Source: Erythrobacter sp. AP23 (GTDB lineage Bacteria; Pseudomonadota; Alphaproteobacteria; Sphingomonadales; Sphingomonadaceae). Taken from it: a stretch of DNA of 64,000 nucleotides. A program made the position numbers and the translations under genes. The first letter of the stretch is position 1; each line of letters opens with the position of its first letter. The notes under the pieces are model-generated. The model worked only from the letters and a program-made list of their open reading frames with translations. It was not told the origin of the DNA and did not search any database. Shown here in pieces: positions 1 through 8,996 of the stretch. The stretch is taken from the NCBI RefSeq assembly GCF_001542855.1, contig NZ_LNBY01000017.1, positions 496,001-560,000 on the forward strand. The letters are read 5' to 3'.

Positions 1-192
1 AATGACCATTATCAGACCTGGATCGAAGGGCAGCCGGTACATGGCAATGGGTTTATCGTGCTGACCAATGGCGAGGCCGGGCGGCCGCTGGGCTATGAGC
101 TGCGCTTCTCAGCCGATGCGGCCTTTGGCTGGCCGATTCCCTTCCCCGATGGCTATAGGGAACCGGATTTGGGGGCATCTGAGGAAGAGTAG
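1..192 (+). CDS. C-terminal fragment of a serine hydrolase (beta-lactamase-like family)
   Basis: The reading frame is open from the first base and ends at TAG, giving 63 residues; the start lies outside the window. The segment GNGFIVLTNGEAGRPLGYEL followed by a FGWP motif resembles the C-terminal strand and last helix of class C beta-lactamase-related serine hydrolases, where a VVMTNGDNG-type strand precedes a terminal YGWP. The catalytic SxxK and YxN motifs would be upstream and cannot be checked. The family call is inference from this short tail only. A short repeat-like sequence follows, then convergent genes on the minus strand. Confidence 0.55.
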   Translation, partial: NDHYQTWIEGQPVHGNGFIVLTNGEAGRPLGYELRFSADAAFGWPIPFPDGYREPDLGASEEE

Positions 193-206
193 GGAGATTC
201 CCTAAC

Positions 207-236
207 CCCCGTTCGCGTCGAGCGAAGTCGAGACGC
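207..236. repeat. short inverted-repeat intergenic element
   Basis: Between the hydrolase fragment and the pirin gene lies a compact element with nested palindromes: TTCGC/GCGAA around GTCGA, and outer GCGTC/GACGC arms. From general knowledge, the core GTCGAGCGAAGTCGAGA resembles short intergenic repeats common in sphingomonads and pseudomonads, but copy number cannot be measured here. It could also act as a weak terminator for the converging genes, although no T tract follows. Confidence 0.45.
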
Positions 237-289
237 TGCTCGCGCCTGTGATCCAGGCGGTCTTGCTTTCGAAACTCATGAATGCCCCC

Positions 290-1180
290 TCACGGATAGG
301 TGATCGTCTTCGGCGTTCCGTCGGGCAGGGGGATGAACTCCTTCTCGTCGCCCGGTACCGCTGCAAAGCGGCCTTCGCGCCAGTCTTCCTTGGCCTGGTT
401 GATCCGATCGCGGCTGGAACTGACGAAGTTCCACCAGACGTGGCGATGAGTCTGAAACGCTTCGCCGCCCAGCAACATCACGCGTGCTCCGCTCTTGCTT
501 TCCAGCGTCATGTCGCGGCCCGGTTGCAGCACCGCCAGTTCGAATTCGTTCAGTAGGTGCCCATCGACGCACGCCTCGCCCCCCACCAGCATGACGGCAC
601 GCTCGTCGGCATCCTCTTCCAGCGGTATCGCGCCGCCGGCGCCGAGCACGATTTCAGCATAGATTGTGTCGGCATAGGTCGTGGTCGGTGCGCGCTCGCC
701 CCACAATTCGCCCATGATGACGATGGCCTTGGCGCGCCCGTCCTCGATGACTGGGAGGTCCTTGACCGCTTCGAAGGCCGGATCGATCTCTTCCCGCCCG
801 TCAGGCAAGGCGAGCCATGTCTGCATGCCGTAGAGCTTCGGCCCCGCCTTGCGTTCGGCCGCAGGCGAACGTTCCGAATGAACGATACCCTTGCCGGCGG
901 TCATCAGATTGACCTGCCCGGGCCTGATGGTCGAGAAACTACCGATGCTGTCGCGATGATCGATCGCGCCCTCGAACAGCCAGGTTACCGTGGCGAGATT
1001 GATATGCGGATGCGGGCGGACATCCATACCCTTGCCGAGGTCTAGTTGGGCAGGGCCGAACTGGTCGACGAAGATGAACGGGCCGACCATCCTTCGCGCC
1101 TTGGCCGGGAGCACGCGCCTGACTTCGAACTGGCCGAGATCGTGCGTGGTCGGGGTGAGGACCTGATCGATCTGGCTCAT
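290..1180 (-). CDS. pirin family protein
   Basis: A 296-residue bicupin with the pirin signature. The N-terminal cupin carries HPH at residues 57-59 and the HSE segment at 101-103, so the four metal ligands (H57, H59, H101, E103) sit almost exactly where human pirin has them. Bacterial pirins bind Fe or Mn; some are quercetin 2,3-dioxygenases and others bind metabolic enzymes, so the substrate is unknown. The ATG giving MSQIDQ was chosen because homology begins there; a longer in-frame extension to 1306 would overlap the bolA gene. It lies just downstream of bolA on the same strand. Confidence 0.9.
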   Translation of the reverse strand: MSQIDQVLTPTTHDLGQFEVRRVLPAKARRMVGPFIFVDQFGPAQLDLGKGMDVRPHPHINLATVTWLFEGAIDHRDSIGSFSTIRPGQVNLMTAGKGIVHSERSPAAERKAGPKLYGMQTWLALPDGREEIDPAFEAVKDLPVIEDGRAKAIVIMGELWGERAPTTTYADTIYAEIVLGAGGAIPLEEDADERAVMLVGGEACVDGHLLNEFELAVLQPGRDMTLESKSGARVMLLGGEAFQTHRHVWWNFVSSSRDRINQAKEDWREGRFAAVPGDEKEFIPLPDGTPKTITYP

Positions 1181-1193
1181 CTTCGCTCGGCTC

Positions 1194-1466
1194 CTAGCTC
1201 GTGGGGGCCGAAGCCTGGATGGCGAGGGCATGGACCCGTTCGCCGGGAATGTCACCCAGCGCCTTGTTGACCATGCGCTGGCGGTCGAGGCGGGATTTAT
1301 CGGCAAAGGCGGTCGCTTCGATCACGATGGTGAAGTGGGATTCGCCGCTGCCATCATCGCCCGCATGGCCTGCATGCTGGGCGCTGTCGTTGATTACTTC
1401 GAGTCGCGTCGGGTCGAAGGCTTCGGTCAGAAGGCGCTCCATTTCCTGCTGCACTGGTTCTGGCAC
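1194..1466 (-). CDS. BolA family protein
   Basis: A 90-residue BolA-like protein. Visible family features are the LEVINDSAQHAGH segment, with the His that helps ligate a [2Fe-2S] cluster shared with monothiol glutaredoxins, then SHF and a conserved C-terminal region with RMV and HALAIQ. BolA proteins act with CGFS glutaredoxins in iron-sulfur trafficking and sometimes bind DNA. I chose a GTG start because AGGAG lies ten bases upstream and it restores the usual N-terminus; an internal ATG at 1442 is the alternative. The 3' end is 13 bases from the pirin start, so the two are probably cotranscribed. Confidence 0.85.
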   Translation of the reverse strand: MPEPVQQEMERLLTEAFDPTRLEVINDSAQHAGHAGDDGSGESHFTIVIEATAFADKSRLDRQRMVNKALGDIPGERVHALAIQASAPTS

Positions 1467-1525
1467 GAGTTCGAATCTCCTCTCGAGGGTTTTCTTACAG
1501 GCTTTGCGCCCCCATTCTAGAACGA

Positions 1526-2119
1526 ATGCGGCAGACAAAGTTTCACGGACGGTACCAGGACAGCGGCAGGGTGTGCGCGCATCCAACCTGCCAGGAAGCG
1601 GGTGAATTCCGCGCGCCGGGCGGACGCGGGCACGGCTTCGACGGACCGGGTGAATGGCGCTGGCTATGCCTCGATCACGTGCGCGAGTTCAACGCGGGCT
1701 ATGATTGGTTCGAGGGGATGAGCGCGGAAGAGGTGTTCGCAGCCCAATCCCCCAGTGCAGGCTGGCGCACCGAAAGCCCGAGCTTCCGCCCCACGGGGGG
1801 CGTCGACGGCATGCCCCGCTGGGCCGATTTCGACGATCCGCTCGATGCGATTTCGGCGAGGGCGGCAGGGATCAAGAGCCGCGCCCGACGCGAAGCGGAA
1901 ATGGCGATGGACGGCCGCTACAGCCGCGAAGAGGCCGAGGCCTTGGAGACCATGGGGCTGGGCCTCGATACCGACCGCCGCCGCCTGCGCCGTCGTTATT
2001 CCGAACTCGTCCGCAGATACCACCCCGACCGCAACGGGGGCGACAGGCGGTACGAGGCGCGCCTCAATCGTGTAGTGGAAGCATACCAATTGCTCAGGAA
2101 ATCACGCGCGCTCGCTTAG
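1526..2119 (+). CDS. J-domain protein with N-terminal cysteine motif
   Basis: A 197-residue protein ending in a J-domain: YHPDRNGG (HPD at residues 166-168) follows a basic helix II (RRRLRRRYSELVRRY) and precedes the last helix. The J-domain should stimulate a DnaK-type ATPase. The N-terminal half is not DnaJ-like: Cys17, Cys22 and Cys48 plus His51 (CxxxxC...CxxH) suggest a small metal site, which is inference. There is no G/F region or classical zinc-finger repeat, so this is a DjlA/DnaJ-like specialist and not the main DnaJ. It is divergent from bolA and its stop overlaps the DUF302 stop by four bases. Confidence 0.82.
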   Translation: MRQTKFHGRYQDSGRVCAHPTCQEAGEFRAPGGRGHGFDGPGEWRWLCLDHVREFNAGYDWFEGMSAEEVFAAQSPSAGWRTESPSFRPTGGVDGMPRWADFDDPLDAISARAAGIKSRARREAEMAMDGRYSREEAEALETMGLGLDTDRRRLRRRYSELVRRYHPDRNGGDRRYEARLNRVVEAYQLLRKSRALA

Positions 2120-2508
2120 CCGCCGAGCATGTTGATCGCTGCGGCCAGCTTGTCGCGAATTTCGTGTGCAGCCCGGTCGAGGTCGGGATTGTCGATCGCC
2201 TGCATCGAGGCGACCGGATCGATCGCGGCCACCTCGACCAAACCCTTGTGGACCTGCTGCACGATGACATTGCACGGCAACATGGTGCCGACCTTGTCCT
2301 CGAGTTGCAGCGCGGCATATGCGGCCTCGGGGTTGCAAGCTCCGAGAATCGTGTACGGGCGGAAATCCTTGCCCAATTTGTCTTGGAGTGTCGCGCTCAT
2401 GTCGATTCGCGTGATTATGCCGAAGCCCTGATCCGCTAAGGCGCGCTCGACCTGAGGCATCGCGTCTTCGAAAGTTTCGTGCAGGTGGGTGGACAAGTAA
2501 TAGGACAA
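2116..2508 (-). CDS. DUF302 family protein
   Basis: A 130-residue DUF302 protein with the family's N-terminal MSYYLS...GFGIITRIDM pattern and the LGACNP...GTMLPCNVIV core. DUF302 folds as an alpha/beta domain of unknown biochemical role, often near redox or metal-homeostasis genes. The start is TTG at 2506-2508, preceded by a perfect AGGAGG six bases upstream, and it gives the canonical N-terminus; the first ATG lies inside the domain. The 3' end converges on the J-domain gene with a four-base overlap. Confidence 0.85.
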   Translation of the reverse strand: MSYYLSTHLHETFEDAMPQVERALADQGFGIITRIDMSATLQDKLGKDFRPYTILGACNPEAAYAALQLEDKVGTMLPCNVIVQQVHKGLVEVAAIDPVASMQAIDNPDLDRAAHEIRDKLAAAINMLGG

Positions 2509-2572
2509 AGGAAGCCTCCTTTCCCGTGATCAAGCGAATGCAGCGTGATGGGTTCCCCGGAGCCGATCGTCG

Positions 2573-3202
2573 CTATGCCTTACCCTGCGCCTCTTCGATC
2601 AGCTTCATGTCGATCGCCCGTGCTTCTTCGTAGGCGGTTCGCTTGCGTAGTCGCACCGCATAGTTCTCGAAGACGCCGCGTTTGGGGATCGAACCGAAAT
2701 CCATGCCCCAGACGATGTGGCTTCCGACATAGACATCGGCCATGGTGAAGCGCTCGCCGCAGACGTATTCGCGGTCGGAAAACAGGGTTTCCAACGTGTC
2801 GACGGTTCGCTCGTAGGTGCCGAAACCGGCCATGGCTTCCTTGTCTTCCGGTACCGTCCAGCCCATCGACCGCGCGATAATCGCCTGCTCCAGCGGGCCC
2901 GCGGCAAAGAAGAAGTAGCGAAAATAATCGGCCGTTTCCTCCGCCTTCGGGGTGAGCTCGGGCGCGTGCATGGCGGCAAGGTAATGGCAGATTGCCGCCG
3001 TCTCGGTAATCACGTGGTCGTGGCCATTATGATTGTGAACGAGGGTGGGGACCTTGCCCATGGGATTGACCTCGAGCAATTCCTGCGACTTGTCGTGCCA
3101 GTCTACGATCTGCGTGTCGTAATCCGCGCCCGCCTCGTGCAGTGCCCAGCGCGCGATCTGCCCGCGACTCATCGGGTTGGTGAACAGCGTATAGTCGGCC
3201 AT
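2573..3202 (-). CDS. glutathione S-transferase family protein
   Basis: A 209-residue soluble GST. The N-terminal thioredoxin-fold half begins MADYTLFTNPMSRGQIARWAL, contains the GKVPTLVHN cis-proline segment and an ETAAICHYLA glutathione-binding turn. The C-terminal helical half contains FTMADVYVGS, the usual N-capping box and hydrophobic staple. The Ser in NPMSRG is a plausible thiol-activating residue as in beta or theta GSTs. The substrate is unknown. It lies 15 bases downstream of the DUF1428 gene on the same strand, suggesting cotranscription. Confidence 0.92.
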   Translation of the reverse strand: MADYTLFTNPMSRGQIARWALHEAGADYDTQIVDWHDKSQELLEVNPMGKVPTLVHNHNGHDHVITETAAICHYLAAMHAPELTPKAEETADYFRYFFFAAGPLEQAIIARSMGWTVPEDKEAMAGFGTYERTVDTLETLFSDREYVCGERFTMADVYVGSHIVWGMDFGSIPKRGVFENYAVRLRKRTAYEEARAIDMKLIEEAQGKA

Positions 3203-3217
3203 GATGTTCGTCTTTCT

Positions 3218-3571
3218 TCAGCGTCCCAGTGTGTAGATCGGTGTAAAGCCCCCATAGATCAGCCGCTTGCCGGCAAACGGCATATCGTCGGATGGCTCCA
3301 TTTCCTCATTCGCTTGCATTTGTTTCTCGGCTTCGACGCAGGTTTCCTTGTCGGGCCACACGACCCAGGAAAACACGATATGCTCGCCATCCTCGGCCTT
3401 CACCGCCTTGCGGAAATCGGTGTGCGCGCCATCCCTGACGTCGTCCTCGAACGCCTCGACGATCTCGAGGGCACCATAGCGCTGGAACATTTCCCCCGCC
3501 TGCTTTGCCATGGCGATGTAGGCGTCCTTCTTGCCAGGCAGGACCGGGAGCACGAATCCTTGTACATACAT
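3218..3571 (-). CDS. DUF1428 family protein (YbaA-like)
   Basis: A 117-residue protein with the DUF1428 pattern MYVQGFVLPVLPGKKDAY..., then FSWVVWPDKE and DMPFAGKRLIYGGF. The family adopts a dimeric alpha-beta barrel like ABM/EthD proteins, and no activity is established. The ATG at 3571 was preferred over an upstream in-frame codon because AGGAG is placed correctly and homology starts there. It probably forms a two-gene operon with the downstream GST. Confidence 0.9.
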   Translation of the reverse strand: MYVQGFVLPVLPGKKDAYIAMAKQAGEMFQRYGALEIVEAFEDDVRDGAHTDFRKAVKAEDGEHIVFSWVVWPDKETCVEAEKQMQANEEMEPSDDMPFAGKRLIYGGFTPIYTLGR

Positions 3572-3637
3572 GCCCGTTCTCCTCTCGCGGGTGAGCCATA
3601 GCACATTCGCAACGAGTCGGGCGGTACCTACTCCGGT

Positions 3638-4483
3638 CTAACCCTGCCGGAATGCCCATCGTAACGTCTTGCCCATGCCCCAGGTCGCGGCGCGTGCGGG
3701 AATGGCGGCGAGGCCCGGGCGGTCGAGCCCCAACATCGAGCGAGCGAAGGGCGGCAGCAACGCGACTGCTTCCGCCCCGAGCAGGGCCTGCACGGCTGGC
3801 GGCGTTCCTTCGGGGCGCTGGTTGAGGACGAGATCGGCTACCTCGCGTGCTGCTTGTGATGATGTCAGGTCCGACCGCAGCTCGCGGAAGATCGCTTCGG
3901 CCTCGCGGCGGTTCGTCGGCACGGGATCGGCGCCCAGCGCCAGCGCGATGACGGCGAACTGGCGATAGTATTCGTCCTGTTGCTCGCCGGGCATGTCGGG
4001 CCGCACGTGGCGAAGATACGCCGCGAGAAAGCTGGTCGCTTCTGCCACGTGGACCCAGGCCAGCACACGCGGGTCGGTCGCCGAGTAGGGTGTGCCGTCG
4101 GGGAGGGTGCCGCCAACCCCTGCATGGATGCGATTCACCCGTTCGATCGCCGCCATCGCGTCGTCGCGATGTCCGAAGGTGGTGACTGCGATGAACCGCG
4201 CGGTGCGCCGCAAACGACCGTGCATGTCGCTGCGGAAATTCGAATGGTCGAGCACCCCCTGCAGCGCATGGGGGTGAAGCATTTGCAGTAGCAGCCCGCG
4301 GATGCCGCCGACCATCATTCCGACAACGTCTGCGTGCACCAAGCGGATCGGGCTGTCCTTTGCGAACAGCGCCTCGTCCGAGGGCGGTACGGGCTTCTGC
4401 CCGCTTTCCACATCGTTGAATACGCCGCGGACCCGCTCGACGAGCTTGAGGCGGAGACGTTCGGATAGTGGCGTCGGCGGCAT
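3638..4483 (-). CDS. oxygenase MpaB family protein (DUF2236)
   Basis: A 281-residue protein of the DUF2236/MpaB/latex-clearing family, heme b-binding oxygenases. Conserved parts visible are [18 protein letters not shown] (H in LHPHA), RLRRTARFI, the NRIHAGVGG segment with a likely heme-ligating His, and [16 protein letters not shown]. Some members cleave polyisoprene or handle hydroxylated peptides; the bacterial substrate here is unknown. The nearest same-strand upstream gene is absent: the divergent cobS begins about 110 bases away. Confidence 0.87.
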   Translation of the reverse strand: MPPTPLSERLRLKLVERVRGVFNDVESGQKPVPPSDEALFAKDSPIRLVHADVVGMMVGGIRGLLLQMLHPHALQGVLDHSNFRSDMHGRLRRTARFIAVTTFGHRDDAMAAIERVNRIHAGVGGTLPDGTPYSATDPRVLAWVHVAEATSFLAAYLRHVRPDMPGEQQDEYYRQFAVIALALGADPVPTNRREAEAIFRELRSDLTSSQAAREVADLVLNQRPEGTPPAVQALLGAEAVALLPPFARSMLGLDRPGLAAIPARAATWGMGKTLRWAFRQG

Positions 4484-4591
4484 GGGAAGCGACTATGCGG
4501 TGGTGCGCTGACCGTGTCGAGGGGAGCTTGGGCCGTGATGCAATTTCGTTGCTTGCAGCCACCTATCCATCCGTCTAACCCGCTTCGCGCG

Positions 4592-5584
4592 ATGAATGAT
4601 ATGACCGACAAGACCTTCGACGCCGCTGCCAAAACCGTCCTCGCCGCGCCCGACACCACCGTCGATGTGCGCGAGACCTTCGGGATCGATATCGACTGGC
4701 AGGTACCCGCCTTTTCCAAGCCCGACGAGCGCACGCCCGATCTCGACGAAGCCTATGTCTTCGACCCGGACACGACCCTGGCGATCCTCGCCGGTTTCGC
4801 GCATGATCGCCGCGTGATGGTGCAGGGCTATCACGGCACCGGTAAGTCGACGCATATCGAACAGGTCGCCGCGCGCCTCAACTGGCCGTGTATCCGCATC
4901 AACCTCGATGCGCATATCAGCCGTATCGATCTCGTCGGCCGCGACGCCATCGTGCTGCGTGACGGATTGCAGGTTACCGAATTCCGCGAGGGCTTGCTGC
5001 CCTGGGCGCTGCAGCACCCGGTCGCGCTGGTGTTCGACGAATATGACGCGGGCCGCCCGGACGTGATGTTCGTTATCCAGCGCGTGCTCGAGCAGCAGGG
5101 AAAGCTGACTCTGCTGGATCAGAACCGCGTGATCCGGCCCGATCCGCATTTCCGCCTGTTCGCTACTGCCAACACGGTCGGGCTGGGCGACACGAGCGGG
5201 CTGTATCACGGGACGCAGCAGATCAACCAGGGCCAGATGGACCGCTGGAACATCGTGGTGGGCCTGAACTATCTGCCCGCGGAAACAGAGCAGAAGATCG
5301 TCGAGGCCAAGAATCCGGATATCGATCCGAAGATTCTCGCCGACATGATCAAGGTTGCCGATCTGTCGCGGCAGGGCTTCATCAATGGCGATATCAGCAC
5401 GGTGATGAGCCCGCGTACGGTCATTACCTGGGCTCAGAACTACGCCATCTTCAAGGATGTCGGCTTTGCCTTCCGCCTGTCCTTCCTCAACAAATGCGAC
5501 GAGGAAGAGCGCATGCTGGTGGCCGAATACTATCAGCGCGTGTTCGGCGAGGACCTCCCCGAGAGCGTGGTTGGCAAGGGTTAA
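4592..5584 (+). CDS. cobS: CobS-type AAA+ ATPase, cobaltochelatase subunit
   Basis: A 330-residue MoxR/CobS-type AAA+ ATPase. Walker A is GYHGTGKST (79-87), Walker [12 protein letters not shown] (around 145-154), followed by an FRLFATANT sensor 1 region. CobS with CobT forms the ATPase chaperone pair of the aerobic cobaltochelatase CobNST, inserting cobalt into hydrogenobyrinate diamide; some homologs act elsewhere. No cobT or cobN is in the window, although cobT is usually close by in relatives. ATG 4592 is used; MTDK at 4601 is an alternative. Confidence 0.88.
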   Translation: MNDMTDKTFDAAAKTVLAAPDTTVDVRETFGIDIDWQVPAFSKPDERTPDLDEAYVFDPDTTLAILAGFAHDRRVMVQGYHGTGKSTHIEQVAARLNWPCIRINLDAHISRIDLVGRDAIVLRDGLQVTEFREGLLPWALQHPVALVFDEYDAGRPDVMFVIQRVLEQQGKLTLLDQNRVIRPDPHFRLFATANTVGLGDTSGLYHGTQQINQGQMDRWNIVVGLNYLPAETEQKIVEAKNPDIDPKILADMIKVADLSRQGFINGDISTVMSPRTVITWAQNYAIFKDVGFAFRLSFLNKCDEEERMLVAEYYQRVFGEDLPESVVGKG

Positions 5585-5633
5585 GGTTGCGTCCTCTATC
5601 AATCGCTGTGTTGTTGGGTTAACACAGTAGGCG

Positions 5634-7835
5634 ATGGGCGTTTTCGATTCCTTCCGGCGCAAGTCCGAGCCGCAGGCGGACTACCCTGTGCATCGCGGAT
5701 ACTACGCGACGCATGAGGGCCTCGATTACGACGATTGGGACAGCCGGCTCGACCGGCTGGACAGCGCGCTCGCTGCGGAAGAGAAAAAGCGACTGCGGTT
5801 CTGGCAGCGCGACTACTGGCGCGGACGGCGCAAGCGCTGGTGGGTGGGGCGCATCCTGGCCGGAATAATCGCTCTTTTTATCGTGCTGGTCGCCTGGCTG
5901 GCGATCACCGCACCGCTGTCCAAATCGCTCGAGCCGATCGCGGCGCCGCAGATCACGTTGCTGGCCGCCGATGGCACGCCGATCGCCCGCAATGGTGCGA
6001 TTACCGACGAACCGGTCGTGGTATCGGACCTACCGCCCCATGTGATCGAGGCCTTTCTCGCAACCGAGGACCGGCGCTTCTATTCGCATTGGGGTGTCGA
6101 CCCGCGCGGTATCGCACGCGCCGCCTGGACCGGTACCGGCGGCGGGAGCACGATCACGCAGCAATTGGCCAAATTCACCTTCCTCACACCCGAGCGCACG
6201 CTGACGCGCAAAGCGCGCGAAGCGCTGATCGCCTTCTGGCTGGAAAGCTGGCTGACCAAGGATGAAATCCTCAGCCGCTATCTGTCGAACGCCTATTTCG
6301 GCGACAACGTTTACGGCCTGCGCGCGGCGAGCCTGCACTACTTCTACCGCAAGCCGGAAAACCTCAAACCCAATCAGGCGGCGATGCTTGCCGGGCTGTT
6401 GCAGGCTCCGAGCGCCTATGCGCCGACCAAGCACTACGACCGTGCGGAGCGGCGGATGCGGATCGTCGTCCAGTCGATGGTCGCGGCCGGGTATATCACC
6501 GAGGCCGAAGCGCGCGCCATGAGGCCCCCCGCACTCGATGTGCGCACACGCAATGATCTGCCCACCGGCACCTACTTCGCCGACTGGGCGTTGCCCGAAG
6601 CGCGCGAGCTTACCGAGCAGGGCTATGCCCGCCAGACGCTGACCACCACGCTCGACAGCAGGCTGCAGAACATCGCCCGCCAGGTAACCCAGCGCGCTCC
6701 GCTGGGCGATGCGCAGGTCGCGCTCGTCGCCATGCGTCGCAATGGCGAGGTGGTCGCGATGATCGGCGGCAAGGACTACGCCAAATCGCCCTTCAACCGC
6801 GCCACGCAGGCCAAGCGCCAGCCCGGGTCCACGATCAAGACCTTCGTCTATCTTGCCGCCCTGCGAAACGGCTGGTCGCCCACCGATACGATCGCCAACA
6901 CCGAAATCACCGAAGGCAGCTATCGCCCACGCAATTCCGATGGGCGGTATTCGGAAACGATCACGCTGCGCGATGCGCTGGCGCGGTCGAGCAATGTCGC
7001 GACCCTGCGGCTGTTCAACGAGGTCGGTTCGGAAAAGGTGATCGAGACAGCACGCGACTTCGGCATTCGTGCCTCCTTCGTGGCGGGCGATCCCAGCATA
7101 GCGCTGGGCTCCACCAGCATGTCCCTGATCGATCTGACGGCCGCTTATGCCGGAATCGCCGCAAATGCCTTTCCCGCCGAACCCCATGCCTTCGCACGGG
7201 AGGAGCTGGGTTGGTGGAACCGCTTGTGGGATGGTCCCGACAGCCTATCCGGCCAAACGCATAACGAAATCGAATCGATGCTCCGCGCAGCCATAAACGA
7301 AGGCACGGGCCGCGCCGCCATGTTGCGCGGGCCGAACTACGGCAAGACGGGCACCAGCCAGGACAATCGCGATGCGCTGTTCGTCGGCTATGCCGGTGAC
7401 CTCGTGGTCGGCGTGTGGATCGGCAATGACGACAATTCCCCGCTCCAGGGCGGGATCAGCGGTGGCGGACTGCCGGCGCGGATCTGGCGCGATTTCATGA
7501 ACCAGGCAATGAATGTGCGCGCCGCCCCCGTGCAGCCCGCACCGCGCGAGCAGGAAGACCCGGGCACCCCGATCGAACCGCAGGATGTGCCCGATCTTGA
7601 GGACATTCCGCTCGGCGATGGCAATTCGCGCCTGCGCATTCGCGAAGGCGAAGCGGTCTTCTCGACCGAAATCGACGGCATTCCGGTGGACATTACCTTC
7701 GGTGAAGAGGGTGTCGCGATCGACGAGGCGGCGATCGAAGAAGCCCGCCGGCGCGCCGACGAACGCCGCTTCGAAGCAATCCGCAACCGTCGCGACGAAC
7801 GTTTGCGCGAACTGGAACGGGACGCGGAAAACTAG
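5634..7835 (+). CDS. bifunctional penicillin-binding protein (GT51 transglycosylase and transpeptidase)
   Basis: A 733-residue class A PBP that polymerises and crosslinks peptidoglycan at the periplasmic face. An acidic/basic cytoplasmic tail (about 1-70) precedes one membrane helix (about 72-92). The GT51 domain carries EDRRFYSHWG (145-154, catalytic Glu145) and GGSTITQQLAK. The transpeptidase carries STIK (399-402, nucleophile Ser399), SSN (452-454) and KTGTS (571-575). The C-terminus is a charged Glu/Arg-rich helix from about residue 690, likely coiled. It is somewhat shorter than PBP1A, lacking an obvious OB domain insertion, so PBP1A versus PBP2-like naming is left open. Confidence 0.93.
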   Translation: MGVFDSFRRKSEPQADYPVHRGYYATHEGLDYDDWDSRLDRLDSALAAEEKKRLRFWQRDYWRGRRKRWWVGRILAGIIALFIVLVAWLAITAPLSKSLEPIAAPQITLLAADGTPIARNGAITDEPVVVSDLPPHVIEAFLATEDRRFYSHWGVDPRGIARAAWTGTGGGSTITQQLAKFTFLTPERTLTRKAREALIAFWLESWLTKDEILSRYLSNAYFGDNVYGLRAASLHYFYRKPENLKPNQAAMLAGLLQAPSAYAPTKHYDRAERRMRIVVQSMVAAGYITEAEARAMRPPALDVRTRNDLPTGTYFADWALPEARELTEQGYARQTLTTTLDSRLQNIARQVTQRAPLGDAQVALVAMRRNGEVVAMIGGKDYAKSPFNRATQAKRQPGSTIKTFVYLAALRNGWSPTDTIANTEITEGSYRPRNSDGRYSETITLRDALARSSNVATLRLFNEVGSEKVIETARDFGIRASFVAGDPSIALGSTSMSLIDLTAAYAGIAANAFPAEPHAFAREELGWWNRLWDGPDSLSGQTHNEIESMLRAAINEGTGRAAMLRGPNYGKTGTSQDNRDALFVGYAGDLVVGVWIGNDDNSPLQGGISGGGLPARIWRDFMNQAMNVRAAPVQPAPREQEDPGTPIEPQDVPDLEDIPLGDGNSRLRIREGEAVFSTEIDGIPVDITFGEEGVAIDEAAIEEARRRADERRFEAIRNRRDERLRELERDAEN

Positions 7836-7839
7836 CGGC

Positions 7840-8247
7840 CTATGGCTCCGCCATCAGCACGTTCATCACCGCGGTCGCGATCGGACGCGCGCGATCGTCC
7901 TGCCAGGCTTCGACCGTGATATTCGCGCTACGACGGCCCAGCTTCGTGATCCGTCCCAGCGCATAGCTGGTGCGGCTCTTGCCGGCGGCGAGATACTGGA
8001 CGGTGATATTGATCGGTTTGAGTGTCGCCACCCGATCCTGACGGGCAAGCTCGGCGCGCAACGCCGCGTATCCGGCAGTCTCGAGCAACCCGCCGGTTGC
8101 CCCTCCGTGATAGTGCTCGGGCCGTCCTTCCACCGTTTCCTCGAACGGCACGGACAGCACGGGCGTGCCGTCGTCCCAGCGTTCGAGCGTGATGCCGAGC
8201 GAGCGCGCATAGGGTGTCAACGCCTCGATTTCGGGGGTTTCCGCCAT
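7840..8247 (-). CDS. PaaI family thioesterase (hotdog fold) 1
   Basis: A 135-residue hotdog-fold protein. The motif EHYHGGATGGLLETAGYAAL has the His-Gly-Gly turn and helix typical of PaaI/YbgC-type acyl-CoA thioesterases (HGGxxxxLxD, here with Glu in place of the usual Asp), followed by NITVQYL, AGRITKLGRR-like and TAVMNVLM strands. The acyl-CoA substrate is unknown. Its start is one base after the stop of the second hotdog gene, so the two are translated from one message and may form a heteromer, which is inference. Confidence 0.85.
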   Translation of the reverse strand: MAETPEIEALTPYARSLGITLERWDDGTPVLSVPFEETVEGRPEHYHGGATGGLLETAGYAALRAELARQDRVATLKPINITVQYLAAGKSRTSYALGRITKLGRRSANITVEAWQDDRARPIATAVMNVLMAEP

Positions 8248-8248
8248 G

Positions 8249-8695
8249 TCAGAGCCTCGCCGTCGATGCGATCTTCATGAAGACCGCCTGGATATGCGCC
8301 ACCGGATCGCCAGCGTCGCCATCATGGGCGAGGCCCCGGACAAATGCTGCGCTGCGGGTCAGGCGATAACATTGCGAACGTCCGAACACGCTGGCGCCCT
8401 CGCGGGCTGGCCGAACGTAATCGACGCGCAGGTCGAGTGTCGCAATCGCCGTGAACTCGTCCATTGCGCGCCAGATCGCCATGCCGCTGGCCATGTCCAT
8501 CAGGCTGAGGATGGGGCCGGAGGCCAATACGCGCTGGCCTTCCTCGCCGAGCAGATCCTCGCGCCAGGGCAATTCGAGTTCGACCCAGTCGTCGCCATGG
8601 TCCGAATATCTGAGGCCCAGCCAGCCCGAATGACCGCGTCCGGTGAAAAAGGACGTCGCCTGTGCCGGATCGAATTTTCGCGCAGTCTCGCTCAT
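8249..8695 (-). CDS. PaaI family thioesterase (hotdog fold) 2
   Basis: A 148-residue hotdog protein upstream of its paralogue. Family signs are GWLGLRY, VELELPWREDLLG, then ASGPILSLMDMASGMAIW (the helix with the catalytic-region Asp), LDLRVDYVRPAR and a final AHIQAVFM strand. The LDLRVDYVRPA strand is particularly typical of PaaI. A substrate cannot be assigned. It is divergent from the small peptide gene at 8829, sharing a 130-base intergenic region. Confidence 0.86.
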   Translation of the reverse strand: MSETARKFDPAQATSFFTGRGHSGWLGLRYSDHGDDWVELELPWREDLLGEEGQRVLASGPILSLMDMASGMAIWRAMDEFTAIATLDLRVDYVRPAREGASVFGRSQCYRLTRSAAFVRGLAHDGDAGDPVAHIQAVFMKIASTARL

Positions 8696-8828
8696 CGCGG
8701 GCCGCGATAGCCGCGCAGCTCGCGCCCTTACAATGTTTTAATTTCAAGCGCGCGCCTCTCGCCGTCATTCTCGTACATGGCGGACGGGGGCACGGGGTCG
8801 AGGTCCGCTTTATTGACGGGAGCAAACC

Positions 8829-8981
8829 ATGAATCTTCCCAAGCTCGATTTGGGCGATCTGCCCGGCCTTGACGCAGTAAGCGGCCTTTTCGGCAGCCTG
8901 CCGACGCGCGCATCCGACGATACGATCGTGGTCATCATGGTCTATGTCCATGACCACATGGCAGTCGAAATGCTGCTCTGA
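8829..8981 (+). CDS. 50-residue peptide of unknown function
   Basis: A small gene of 50 codons with ATG preceded by GGGAG at good spacing. The peptide has a Leu/Asp/Gly/Pro-rich first half (LPKLDLGDLPGLD) and a hydrophobic second half TIVVIMVYVHDHM containing HxH at 41-43, ending VEMLL. There is no lipobox, no charged signal-peptide n-region and no cysteine. The next gene starts 15 bases downstream, so it appears to be the first gene of a three-gene unit. It could be a small partner protein or a precursor for modification; the sequence does not decide. Confidence 0.6.
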   Translation: MNLPKLDLGDLPGLDAVSGLFGSLPTRASDDTIVVIMVYVHDHMAVEMLL

Positions 8982-8996
8982 CCGGGGCGCAACCGG

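Noticed and set aside
1181..1306. N-terminal extension of the pirin protein
   Set aside because: It overlaps bolA, is not homologous to pirins and the ATG at 1180 gives the standard start.
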